This document shows, piece after piece, positions 53,508 through 62,300 of a stretch of 64,000 nucleotides of DNA (position 1 is the stretch's first letter; each line of letters opens with the position of its first letter). The DNA lies in NCBI GenBank assembly GCA_017303795.1, contig JAFLBR010000007.1, positions 186,001 to 250,000 on the forward strand. Direction: 5' to 3'. The notes beneath the pieces were generated by a model. It was given only the letters and a program-made list of their open reading frames with translations. It ran no database searches and was not told the DNA's origin. The stretch comes from Cytophagales bacterium. GTDB lineage: Bacteria > Bacteroidota > Bacteroidia > Cytophagales > Cyclobacteriaceae. The position numbers and the translations under genes were made by a program.

Positions 53508-54659
53508 TTAAAAATTTAGATTTTTTGTCTTTGCTGTTTCACGCACCGCTTTAATCATGGCCGCATCCAGCGTATTTTCGGTTACTTCTTTAGGAGCATT
53601 CGTTACTATATATTCCTGGCGTTTTTTATTCAGACTTTGAATTTCATCCTGAATCTTTTTACGCTCATCGGCTTTTTGTTTTACATACGCCTGGCGTTGC
53701 GTGGCTGACATACCTTTCATTTCTTTTGGCAAGTCTTCATCTTTCGCTTTCAAAATAACTTCTTCACTTTCCTTAGAAGCATCCACCAAATCCCACGTAG
53801 AGTTTTTATACGCATGCGAACTTTTTGAAACTGCACGTTCTACGGCATTGGCTTGTCCATAGCTTCGGGCATTGTTATCCTGTATGGCCTGTTGCTCTTT
53901 TTTAGACTCACCCACTTTACCATAATACACATACGTATCATTCAACTTTGCATTCAGTGCGCTGATACGATCATCGTAAGGCGAAGGCACATAAACCGTT
54001 TTGCGATTTTGTTCAATACTCATGTACGAGCCACCAGTAATGTCGGCACCATCTTTCCAACTGGTTGAAATACCATCTTCAAACGGGCCGCAGAAAATGG
54101 TATTTACTACAACCCCCTTCTCGCGGGCAAAAGCACCAGCCGTGCGATACGATACAGAACCTTGTGTAAACGGTTCGTTACCGGCAATAAAAATCATCTT
54201 CAAGTCATTGGCTGAGGTACTCCACTCTAATTGTTTTAGCGATGTATTAATTACCTGGCCACAATATTCATTACCTCCATTGGTAGAAAGCGCAAACAGC
54301 TTTTCCGAAATCACATCCAGGTCATCCGTTAAACCACTCACCAACCGGATGTATCCTTCCGATGATGGCAACCCATCGTTACCATATTCATAAAGCGCAA
54401 TTTTAATGTTGGGCTTCTTTCCATCGGCACACTTAGCCGCAGCCAACTCGTTCACAATTTTCCAAAGCTGTGATTTAGCCTGGTCAATCAGGCCATCCAT
54501 ACTATTGCTGGTATCCAGCAACAGTGCCAGTTGAATGCTTTGATCTTTGGCCGGTGGTGGTGCCACAGGAGCAAATGCACTCAGGCTAAAAAAGAATATT
54601 ACAGAAAGGAGCGCAAGGCGGTTCTTAACCGGGCTTGCGAAAAAAGAAGTTGTCTTCAT
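53508..54659 (-). CDS. Secreted von Willebrand factor A domain protein
   Basis: 383 residues. Signal peptide (LALLSVIFFFSLSAFA), then a vWA domain with the MIDAS start LLLDTSNSMDG. The middle of the protein contains Cys pairs, and the last 130 residues form a charged coiled coil (EEVILKAKDEDLPKEMKGMS, ERKKIQDEIQSLNKKR). Probably binds a divalent ion and a protein partner in the periplasm. Function unknown. Confidence 0.75.
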   Translation of the reverse strand: MKTTSFFASPVKNRLALLSVIFFFSLSAFAPVAPPPAKDQSIQLALLLDTSNSMDGLIDQAKSQLWKIVNELAAAKCADGKKPNIKIALYEYGNDGLPSSEGYIRLVSGLTDDLDVISEKLFALSTNGGNEYCGQVINTSLKQLEWSTSANDLKMIFIAGNEPFTQGSVSYRTAGAFAREKGVVVNTIFCGPFEDGISTSWKDGADITGGSYMSIEQNRKTVYVPSPYDDRISALNAKLNDTYVYYGKVGESKKEQQAIQDNNARSYGQANAVERAVSKSSHAYKNSTWDLVDASKESEEVILKAKDEDLPKEMKGMSATQRQAYVKQKADERKKIQDEIQSLNKKRQEYIVTNAPKEVTENTLDAAMIKAVRETAKTKNLNF

Positions 54660-54865
54660 GGCGTTTGTTTTTGGTAAAGTTTACGCGCAAAACCGTGTTG
54701 GGGTACCTCAACTTAGTGAAGCGATCAACTGGCTGGGTGAAACGCCTAACCGACTGGGTGAGGCCTGCAAAATCAATATATCACTCGCCAACAGGCCAAA
54801 AATTATTATAGTAACTTTCCAACCTGAACCCCATTAACTACCGTTGATTAGCGGAGACAATTGAA

Positions 54866-56794
54866 ATGAAAAAGTTTTTACTCCTTCTGTGGATAACCAT
54901 ATTTGCCAGCGTAGGCCCTTGCTTTGCGCAGAAGAAAAAGCTCGACTCTTATTCCGACTTTAAAAGTCGCTCTTCACAAACCAGCATTACACAACTCTTG
55001 CGCGATGCCGAATCAGTAAAGAAAGATAACCCTACACAAGCGTTAAGTTTTGTACAGGAAGCTTTGGGCATGAGTCTTTCGCAAGGCGATGTAGTAAATG
55101 AAGCCCGTGGTTACCTGCTGATTGGCGAAATCAATGAACAGATAAACGAATGGACACTTGCGCTCGAAAACTATACGAAAGCGTATCAACTTCTGGCGGT
55201 GCGATATGCATCTTCAACCGAATATAATCGCACCTTGCGCGGACTTGGCAATACGTATTTAAAACTCGCTAACTACGATCAGGCACTTAACTATTACAAT
55301 CAAACATTAGCCCTTCGCTTAAGCGCGACCGAAAAAGCCGAACGTCAACTTGATATTTCGGAAGTGTATTTCCAGAAAGGAGATTATGCCCAGGCGCTTG
55401 CGCAGGTAGAAGAAATAAAAATAAATCAAAAGGTTGGTGATGATGTGCTATTGGGGAAGATTCAAAATCAGAAAGCAAAAATTTATGCGCGCACCCGAAA
55501 TGTAGATCAGGCTAATACTTTATATAAGTCATCGCAACAAAATATGCGTGCAGCCGGCAATGCGGCACCAGCTAAAGAAGAAGAAGCTTTAAAAAATACC
55601 AAAGAAGAAATTTCGGAAGTGCTGCGCGAACAAAAACGCTACGATGAAGATATTTCGTTGCGTAATCAATCTATTGACTTTAACCTGGAATCTAAAAATC
55701 TGGGCGAAGCCTCTAAGGATAAAATTGAACTTAGTAAGTCGCTTGCCGCGAAAGGAGAAACGAATGAAGCTATTCAACAATTAAAAGAAGCGGCCGTGCT
55801 GGCCGATTCGGTAAGCAATCCCAAAGAACAGGCCGCGGCTTATCTGAATCTGGCAACGCTGTATGAGAAGAACGGGCGCACGAGCGATGCATTAAAGACG
55901 TATCAAAAATACAGCGAAGCCGTTTCACGAACCGAACAACAAACCGAAATCAATCAACAACAAAAAGCCGAACTGATCCGCAAACAAAAAGAAATTGAAA
56001 CCCTGAGCAACGAAGTGGTTTCGGGCCAGCGCGAGGAACAAACATTATTGCAACAACAACAGCTTGTCATTTATGGATTGTTGGCGATTATCGTAATCAT
56101 TCTTGTTACGAGTTATTTCATTTATAAAAATGCACAGGCGAGCAAGCGAGCCAACCAGTTGCTGGCTTTAAAATCATTACGCGGGCAAATGAATCCGCAT
56201 TTCATTTTCAACGCGCTTAACTCTGTTAACCAGTTTATTTCACAAAATGATGAACGCTCAGCCAACAAATACCTTTCTGAATTTTCAAAGCTGATGCGAT
56301 TGGTGTTAGAGAACTCACAGGAAGATTTTATTCCATTGCAAAGAGAAGAAGAAATAATTTCACTTTATGTAAAACTGGAACACTACCGCTTTCGCGATAA
56401 GTTTGATTATACCATTACCATTGATGAAGAATTGAATAAAGAAATAATTCAATTGCCGCCCATGCTCATTCAACCGTATATTGAAAATGCAGTCTGGCAT
56501 GGTCTGCGTTATAAAGAAGACAAAGGCAAACTGGCTTTGAGTTTTGAGCACCACAACGGCAGCATGCAGGTAATTATTGCAGATGATGGCATCGGAAGAA
56601 AAAAATCGGCCCAGCTTAAAACCGACAATCAGAAGAAGCATAACTCAACCGGATTAAAAAATATTGAAGAGCGGTTGCAGATATTGAACAGGGTATATAA
56701 AACAAATTACACTGTAACCATAGAAGATCTGGCAGCCGATAGCGGCACACGCGTTATCATTTCCATTCCGGTTTCAAAGACAACCATCGTATGA
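54866..56794 (+). CDS. LytS-type sensor histidine kinase with TPR sensor domain
   Basis: 642 residues. A Sec signal (cleavage near CFAQ), then about six periplasmic TPR units (residues 40-360), a coiled coil, one membrane helix (LVIYGLLAIIVIILVTSYFI) and a His_kinase (PF06580) domain: His445 in QMNPHFIFNALNS, N-box LIQPYIENAVWHGL, and the ATP-lid residues DDGIGRKKS. The stop overlaps the response-regulator start by four bases. Signal unknown. Confidence 0.9.
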   Translation: MKKFLLLLWITIFASVGPCFAQKKKLDSYSDFKSRSSQTSITQLLRDAESVKKDNPTQALSFVQEALGMSLSQGDVVNEARGYLLIGEINEQINEWTLALENYTKAYQLLAVRYASSTEYNRTLRGLGNTYLKLANYDQALNYYNQTLALRLSATEKAERQLDISEVYFQKGDYAQALAQVEEIKINQKVGDDVLLGKIQNQKAKIYARTRNVDQANTLYKSSQQNMRAAGNAAPAKEEEALKNTKEEISEVLREQKRYDEDISLRNQSIDFNLESKNLGEASKDKIELSKSLAAKGETNEAIQQLKEAAVLADSVSNPKEQAAAYLNLATLYEKNGRTSDALKTYQKYSEAVSRTEQQTEINQQQKAELIRKQKEIETLSNEVVSGQREEQTLLQQQQLVIYGLLAIIVIILVTSYFIYKNAQASKRANQLLALKSLRGQMNPHFIFNALNSVNQFISQNDERSANKYLSEFSKLMRLVLENSQEDFIPLQREEEIISLYVKLEHYRFRDKFDYTITIDEELNKEIIQLPPMLIQPYIENAVWHGLRYKEDKGKLALSFEHHNGSMQVIIADDGIGRKKSAQLKTDNQKKHNSTGLKNIEERLQILNRVYKTNYTVTIEDLAADSGTRVIISIPVSKTTIV

Positions 56795-57528
56795 AGGCAA
56801 TAATTGTAGATGACGAAAAAGACAGTCGCGAGATATTGGCCAATTACTTAAAAAAATATTGCCCCGATATTGCTGTGTGTGGCTTCGGTGAATCCGTGGC
56901 AACAGGTTTGGAGGAAATAAAAAAACATAACCCTGATGTAGTGTTTCTGGATATTGAAATGCCTTACGGGAATGGATTTGATTTGTTAGACAAAGTAGGT
57001 GAAGTAACTTTTGAAACTGTTTTTGTAACAGCTTTCGATAACTATGCCATACAAGCGCTGAACCAAAGTGCTGCCTACTATTTACTAAAACCAATCGATA
57101 TTGATGAGTTGGTAAAGGCTGTAGAAAAAATTAGGGTAGAGCGCACCGAAAAAAAATACATGCAACACGCCCGGCTACTACTCGAAAACAAAAAGAACAG
57201 TGCGCATCAAAAAATTATGTTGCCAACGCTGGAGGGTTTCGAGATTGTGAATATCAATTCTATTTTATACTGCGAGGCAGCCGATAACTTTACGCGATTT
57301 TTCTTTGAACACGGTCAACCGTTAATGATTTGCCGAACACTTAAATACTTTGAGGACATTTTAACCGGGCATCGGTTTTTACGTATTCATCGTTCGCACC
57401 TCATCAACCCCGATTTTGTGGTACGATATTCGAAGGGAAAGGGCGGTTACGTAACCATGAAAAATAATCAGGAGTTGGAAATTTCGCCAAACAAGAAACA
57501 GGATTTTCTGAATCTGTTTGGCTCTTAA
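56791..57528 (+). CDS. LytTR-family response regulator
   Basis: 245 residues. Receiver domain with phosphoacceptor Asp54 in VVFLDIEMP and Lys in LLKPIDIDEL; C-terminal LytTR DNA-binding domain (FEIVNINSILYCEAADNFTR, FLRIHRSHLINPDFV). Coupled to the upstream LytS-like kinase by a four-base overlap. Targets unknown. Confidence 0.92.
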   Translation: MKAIIVDDEKDSREILANYLKKYCPDIAVCGFGESVATGLEEIKKHNPDVVFLDIEMPYGNGFDLLDKVGEVTFETVFVTAFDNYAIQALNQSAAYYLLKPIDIDELVKAVEKIRVERTEKKYMQHARLLLENKKNSAHQKIMLPTLEGFEIVNINSILYCEAADNFTRFFFEHGQPLMICRTLKYFEDILTGHRFLRIHRSHLINPDFVVRYSKGKGGYVTMKNNQELEISPNKKQDFLNLFGS

Positions 57529-57538
57529 ATAATTCGTT

Positions 57539-57967
57539 ATGAAAAACAACATCGCTATCGTTCTAGTATTGGTGATATTAAGTGCCGGTTGCAGACCGTC
57601 CGATAAAATCAATAAAGCTGTAGGTATTACAAAAGCCACGCTGGAAAACACACGCTGGGCGTTAACCGAACTCCGCGCAGAAACGATCACACTCGAAAAC
57701 AAACCTTATCTGATGTTTGCCAAAAAGAGTATGGTGGTAAATGGTTTTGGTGGTTGCAATCAACTGGCTGGTTCGTATGAAGTATCCGGGCAAAAACTTA
57801 AACTCAATAATATTGCCGCCACACGCATGTTCTGTCAGGAAGTTATGGCCGTTGAAAATTCCTTTCTTGAAAGTCTTGAGGTAGTCAATGCTTATAGAAT
57901 AGTTGGTCACGAGTTACATTTACTTCAAAATGATGCTCTCATTGCTCGTTTCCGATTGGCAAACTAA
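57539..57967 (+). CDS. META-domain lipoprotein
   Basis: 142 residues. Lipobox VILSAGC (Cys18), then a META domain (ENTRWALTEL, NGFGGCNQLAGSYE, AATRMFCQEVMAVENSFLESL), as in HslJ. Outer-envelope lipoprotein, function of META unknown. Ten bases behind the response regulator, so probably in the same operon and possibly its output. Confidence 0.85.
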   Translation: MKNNIAIVLVLVILSAGCRPSDKINKAVGITKATLENTRWALTELRAETITLENKPYLMFAKKSMVVNGFGGCNQLAGSYEVSGQKLKLNNIAATRMFCQEVMAVENSFLESLEVVNAYRIVGHELHLLQNDALIARFRLAN

Positions 57968-58067
57968 GCTCGAAACTTCACACCGTTCATCAAAAAAATA
58001 TTTGTCTTACTGCTGGTAGTTTTTAAACTGCGTGTTAAACAACCTGTTTAACTATAACCAAACTATT

Positions 58068-58529
58068 ATGAAGGCAAAGTTTTTAATTCCGTTTTTATGT
58101 TTACTGAGCTCGTTGGCTTTTGCTCAGGATGTAACCGTTACCGATGAAGAGTTAACCAAGTATGCAACGGCCATGGACTCGATCAATGAAATGTCGGCCG
58201 AAGTAAAGGAAATGATTACCGAGTTGGTAAAAACTAATAAAGTAGTAACGGCTACACGCTACAATGAAATTTCCAAAATCATTGCGGATGAAACAAAGCT
58301 AACTGAAGCTAAGGCTACACCCGAGGAAATTACTTTTGTAAAAGACCTGGCCGTAAAGCGCGACTCAGCTACTTTAAAAATCAATCAGGCTGTTCAAACG
58401 CTCGCCAAAGATTACGTTGGCGCGGCCACGTTTAACAAAGTAAGAAAAGCGTTGAGCACCGATGCTGCATTAAAAACAAAATACGATGCACTAATGGTTG
58501 AGCTAGCCAAAGACAATCCGGGGCAATAA
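58068..58529 (+). CDS. Secreted small helical protein, DUF4168-like
   Basis: 153 residues from ATG 58068; signal peptide MKAKFLIPFLCLLSSLAFAQ. The mature part is helical with EELTKYATAMDSINEM and a long helix pair, resembling DUF4168 or related small secreted helical proteins. No function known. ATG 58068 starts exactly at the signal peptide. Confidence 0.6.
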   Translation: MKAKFLIPFLCLLSSLAFAQDVTVTDEELTKYATAMDSINEMSAEVKEMITELVKTNKVVTATRYNEISKIIADETKLTEAKATPEEITFVKDLAVKRDSATLKINQAVQTLAKDYVGAATFNKVRKALSTDAALKTKYDALMVELAKDNPGQ

Positions 58530-58548
58530 ATAATTGAGACTTTTAAAA

Positions 58549-58576
58549 TCGGGCTGCTTCTAATGAGGTAGCCCGA
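58549..58576. terminator. Bidirectional hairpin between convergent genes
   Basis: TCGGGCT/AGCCCGA stem with an extra C-G pair, loop of about ten bases, followed by CTTGTTTTA on the plus strand. Confidence 0.6.
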
Positions 58577-58582
58577 CTTGTT

Positions 58583-59635
58583 TTACGATTTATTCAACAA
58601 CATATCCAATCGGTTATTGGCATAATCTGCTTCGGTAGTAGTTAGGTCTTTTAATCGCTCTTTGGCAGCCGCATGTTCGCGCGCCAGGTGTTCTACGCGT
58701 TGCACTTCATAGCCATGCTCTTCCATTTTCAATAAATGATCGTACGGGCCGCGGGGCGAAATCAGTTTTACAAAAACCGGTGCCGTTTCAATAGCGATAA
58801 ACAACAGCATAATAAACCAACTCGCCCACGCAATGGCACTGCTGTTAAGCGCAATCCTGCTGAGTGCTTCTAACCTGCTGGCCAAACCATCGGGTTTTTG
58901 TTTTTCGAGCTGCGTTAATTCCGATTGAAGTTTTGATTGAGTGGTTGCCAGTGTGGCCCTGCGATCGGCTATTATTGTTTTATTGCGATTGGAAAGTTGT
59001 TTCAACTCCTGATCAGCTTTATCTGCGTCTGTTTTTTTCAATTTGTAGATTGGCCCGGCATTTCGTTTTTTAGTACCGCCTGTACCATCGGCTTCCTCTC
59101 GCGCTTGTTTATCCAACTCGTTTCGCTCGGCTGTTTTGCTGGCCAGTTCTGAATTAAGCGTTTCAATTTCTTTGTTCAGTTGATCTTGCTCTGTTTGAAA
59201 CCGGAGTTTTACTTCGTTCTCCTGATTGGCATAAGCTTGTTGTTCCATTAATACCAATTCAGCCTTAATTTCCTTTTCAAAAATTTTCAGTTCTAATGGC
59301 TTCGCGATTACAACTGAGATAATGATGGCTAAGATCAACCGTGGTGTGGCCATCAACCATTCTTGCCAGGGCTTGCCTTCTTTGCGCATGCTTGAAACAA
59401 TAAACCGATCGAGGTTGAAGATCATCAAACCCCATATTAGTCCGAGCAAAATGGCTATCCAGATATTATCGAACACCGTAAATAATGCATACGATGCTGC
59501 GATTGCTGCAAACACACCCGTAAAAAATATGGTAGCACCAATGCCTACATACTTCGTGCTTTCGGTCGCAGATTTATTGAGTAAGGTTATACTCGCACCG
59601 GAGCATAACCAGAAGAATCGTTTGATTTTTTCCAT
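58583..59635 (-). CDS. DUF4407 membrane protein
   Basis: 350 residues from ATG 59635. Three N-terminal membrane helices (GIGATIFFTGVFAAIAASYA, WIAILLGLIWGLMIF, LILAIIISVVIAKPLEL), a long central coiled coil (residues about 120-270), and a fourth helix near 280-300 (WFIMLLFIAIETAPVF). This is the DUF4407 pattern; function unknown. Confidence 0.8.
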   Translation of the reverse strand: MEKIKRFFWLCSGASITLLNKSATESTKYVGIGATIFFTGVFAAIAASYALFTVFDNIWIAILLGLIWGLMIFNLDRFIVSSMRKEGKPWQEWLMATPRLILAIIISVVIAKPLELKIFEKEIKAELVLMEQQAYANQENEVKLRFQTEQDQLNKEIETLNSELASKTAERNELDKQAREEADGTGGTKKRNAGPIYKLKKTDADKADQELKQLSNRNKTIIADRRATLATTQSKLQSELTQLEKQKPDGLASRLEALSRIALNSSAIAWASWFIMLLFIAIETAPVFVKLISPRGPYDHLLKMEEHGYEVQRVEHLAREHAAAKERLKDLTTTEADYANNRLDMLLNKS

Positions 59636-59797
59636 GGAGAAGTAACGGGTGTGGTTCAAGGTTTAGTATGGCCAACCTTCAAACAAGTTAAATGCCATTA
59701 CCATAATCCCATCGCACGCACACATTACCACATTGTCTTGCTCACCGATTGTTCCAATCCGAACACATCGCTGTCCACTTATAGCAGAAAGCGGATG

Positions 59798-62059
59798 TTA
59801 GCGTTTAAACTTATCGCGCAAAGCCGCGAGTTTATCTTCCATTGATTCAACGGCTTTAACGGGAGCAGCAGGCTTACGCGTTTTCTCCGGACGGTTAATG
59901 GTTTGCACCGGAGTATTTCCAAACGGATCGCTCTTCATGGATAAGGCAATACGCTTGCGCGGAATATCAACCTCCACCACGGTTACCTGTACTTTTTGTT
60001 GCACGGCCACAATCGTGTTAGGGTCTTTCACAAACTTATCGCTCAGGTGGCTGATGTGAACCAACCCATCCTGATGTACGCCAATATCCACAAACGCACC
60101 AAAGGCCGTTACGTTGGTAACAATGCCCGGCAACTTCATTCCGATTTTTAAATGTTTGATTTCATGGACGCCTTCAGCAAACTCAAACACTTCAAATTTT
60201 TCGCGCGGGTCCCGACCAGGCTTTTCAAGTTCTGTAAGAATATCAGTTAGCGTGGGCAAACCAACTGTAGCCGATACATATTTTTTCAGATCAAGTTTTC
60301 TGCGAAGCTCGGCACTCGTCATCAAATCTTTCACCGTACACCCTAAGTCTTGTGCAAATTTTTCTACAAGCTCATACCGTTCCGGATGCACCGCACTTGC
60401 GTCAAGTGGATTTTTTGAATCGCGAATGCGCAAGAAACCTGCGCATTGTTCAAATGCTTTCTCACCTAAACGCGGCACTTTCAATAATGCTTTGCGATCC
60501 GCGAAAGCGCCATGTTGGTTGCGATATTCCACAATACTTTTTGCCAACTGCGGCCCAAGACCCGACACATACGAAAGCAATTCTTTACTGGCTGTGTTCA
60601 GTTCAACACCTACCGAGTTTACACAACTCACTACCACATCATCTAACCCAGCCTTTAGTTTGGGTTGATCCACATCGTGTTGATATTGACCAACGCCAAT
60701 CGACTTGGCATCGATCTTCACTAACTCTGCCAACGGATCTTTTAATCTACGACCAATAGAAACCGCACCACGCACAGTAACATCATGATTCGGAAATTCT
60801 TCGCGGGCCACATCCGATGCTGAGTAAACAGAAGCCCCGCTCTCATTCACCATCACAATCAGAATTTCTTTAGGCAAACCAATACCCTTTACAAATGTTT
60901 CTGTTTCGCGACTGGCAGTGCCGTTACCAATAGCAATGGCTTCAATCTTAAAACGATCGCACAAGCCCAAAACAATTGTTGCCGACTTGGCCGTTTCGCG
61001 TTGCGGTTCATTTTGATAAAGCACGGTATCGAATAACAAAGCGCCTTGTTCATCCAAACAAACTAATTTAGTACCCGTACGAAAACCTGGATCTAATGCC
61101 AACACTCTTTTCTGACCTAACGGTGAGGCCAGCAAAAGTTTTTTCAAGTTTGCTGCGAATACCTGAATGGCTTCAGCATCGGCTTTTATTTTACTCTCTA
61201 CCCGTATTTCAGTTTCGAGCGAAGGTTTTAATAAACGTTTATAAGAATCTTTAACCGCCAGCGAAACCTGCTCGCTTGCTTTAGAAGTTCCTTTTACGAA
61301 TTGTTTTTCGAGTGAGGTTATGACCTGTTGTTCTTCGGGTTCAACATTCAAGGTTATAAAGCCTTCCTTCTCGGCTCTGCGCATGGCCAGTAATCGATGC
61401 GAAGGAGTTTTTTGAATCGGCTCCTTCCAATCGAAATAGTCTTTAAACTTTTGCGCTTCCTCACTTTCTGCTTTTGATTTTATAACTGCCGCTTCAATCA
61501 CACCTTCGGCCCAAAATAACTCGCGCACTTTTTGTCGTGCTTCCTGATTTTCACTTATCCACTCCGCAATAATATCGCGGGCACCATCCAATGCCTCTTG
61601 TTCGTTTGCTACACCTTTCTCCGCATCTACAAATGTTTTAGAAAGTGCATCAATATTTTTTTCTTGCTGCTCAAACAATACCGTAGCCAAAGGTTCAAGA
61701 CCTTTGTCTTTTGCCACACTTGCCCGTGTTTTGCGTTTTGGTTTGTAGGGCAGATAAATATCTTCCAGTTCGTTAAGCGTTTCAGCTTGTTCAATCAAGC
61801 GAGCCAATTCAGGCGTAAGCCGTTCTTGCTTTTCGATTGATTTTAAAATAGCATCTCTCCGTTTTTCTAATTCCAGTAATTGTTCTTGCCTGTCGCGAAT
61901 GGCTGCCAGTACAACTTCATCTAAACTGCCGGTAACTTCTTTGCGATAGCGCGCAATAAATGGAATGGTTGCGCCACCAGCCAGTAATTCAACCACACAG
62001 GTTACTTGTTCAAGTTTAAGATTTAATTCTGTTGCAATTTTTAATTCAATCGGATTCAT
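59798..62059 (-). CDS. tex: Tex family RNA-binding transcription accessory protein
   Basis: 753 residues, full-length Tex. N-terminal helical part, YqgF-like RNase-H domain (VLALDPGFRTGTKLVCLDEQ), helix-hairpin-helix repeats (GVELNTASKELLSYVSGLG, KVPRLGEKAFEQCAGFLRI) and a C-terminal S1 domain (KLPGIVTNVTAFGAFVDIGV, QDGLVHISHLSDKFV). Related to eukaryotic Spt6. Binds RNA; helps transcription-coupled processes. Monocistronic. Confidence 0.93.
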   Translation of the reverse strand: MNPIELKIATELNLKLEQVTCVVELLAGGATIPFIARYRKEVTGSLDEVVLAAIRDRQEQLLELEKRRDAILKSIEKQERLTPELARLIEQAETLNELEDIYLPYKPKRKTRASVAKDKGLEPLATVLFEQQEKNIDALSKTFVDAEKGVANEQEALDGARDIIAEWISENQEARQKVRELFWAEGVIEAAVIKSKAESEEAQKFKDYFDWKEPIQKTPSHRLLAMRRAEKEGFITLNVEPEEQQVITSLEKQFVKGTSKASEQVSLAVKDSYKRLLKPSLETEIRVESKIKADAEAIQVFAANLKKLLLASPLGQKRVLALDPGFRTGTKLVCLDEQGALLFDTVLYQNEPQRETAKSATIVLGLCDRFKIEAIAIGNGTASRETETFVKGIGLPKEILIVMVNESGASVYSASDVAREEFPNHDVTVRGAVSIGRRLKDPLAELVKIDAKSIGVGQYQHDVDQPKLKAGLDDVVVSCVNSVGVELNTASKELLSYVSGLGPQLAKSIVEYRNQHGAFADRKALLKVPRLGEKAFEQCAGFLRIRDSKNPLDASAVHPERYELVEKFAQDLGCTVKDLMTSAELRRKLDLKKYVSATVGLPTLTDILTELEKPGRDPREKFEVFEFAEGVHEIKHLKIGMKLPGIVTNVTAFGAFVDIGVHQDGLVHISHLSDKFVKDPNTIVAVQQKVQVTVVEVDIPRKRIALSMKSDPFGNTPVQTINRPEKTRKPAAPVKAVESMEDKLAALRDKFKR

Positions 62060-62103
62060 GCACTCACAAATGTTTTAGATCGGGGTGCGAATGAACAAAA
62101 TAA

Positions 62104-62132
62104 ATCAGATACAATGCAAAAAATTATCTGAT
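62104..62132. repeat. 8-bp inverted repeat downstream of the tex start
   Basis: ATCAGATA/TATCTGAT separated by 13 bases in the divergent gap between tex and the toxin gene. Could be an operator. Rest of the 241-bp gap is AT-rich without a consensus promoter. Confidence 0.4.
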
Positions 62133-62247
62133 CTAAATTCACTGGAATCATAAAAGATAAGGTATGATTTATCATTTAACTCGCTCGAAAGAACTTATAA
62201 AAAAGTCTTACAAACAACTTTTCGTTTTGCAGATTATTCTTTTTTTC

Positions 62248-62276
62248 ATAGCTTTAATATCCATCATTAAAGCTAT
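62248..62276. promoter_or_regulatory. 11-bp perfect palindrome upstream of the AHH toxin gene
   Basis: ATAGCTTTAAT and its exact complement, seven-base spacer, ending 24 bp before the toxin ATG. May be an operator or a hairpin that influences translation. No regulator gene adjoins. Confidence 0.5.
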
Positions 62277-62300
62277 TCATTTAAATCCGTTGTAAAATTT

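Noticed and set aside
59660-59797. Plus-strand frame between DUF4407 and tex genes
   Set aside because: It runs into tex in antisense, has no recognisable start signals and no protein-like composition.
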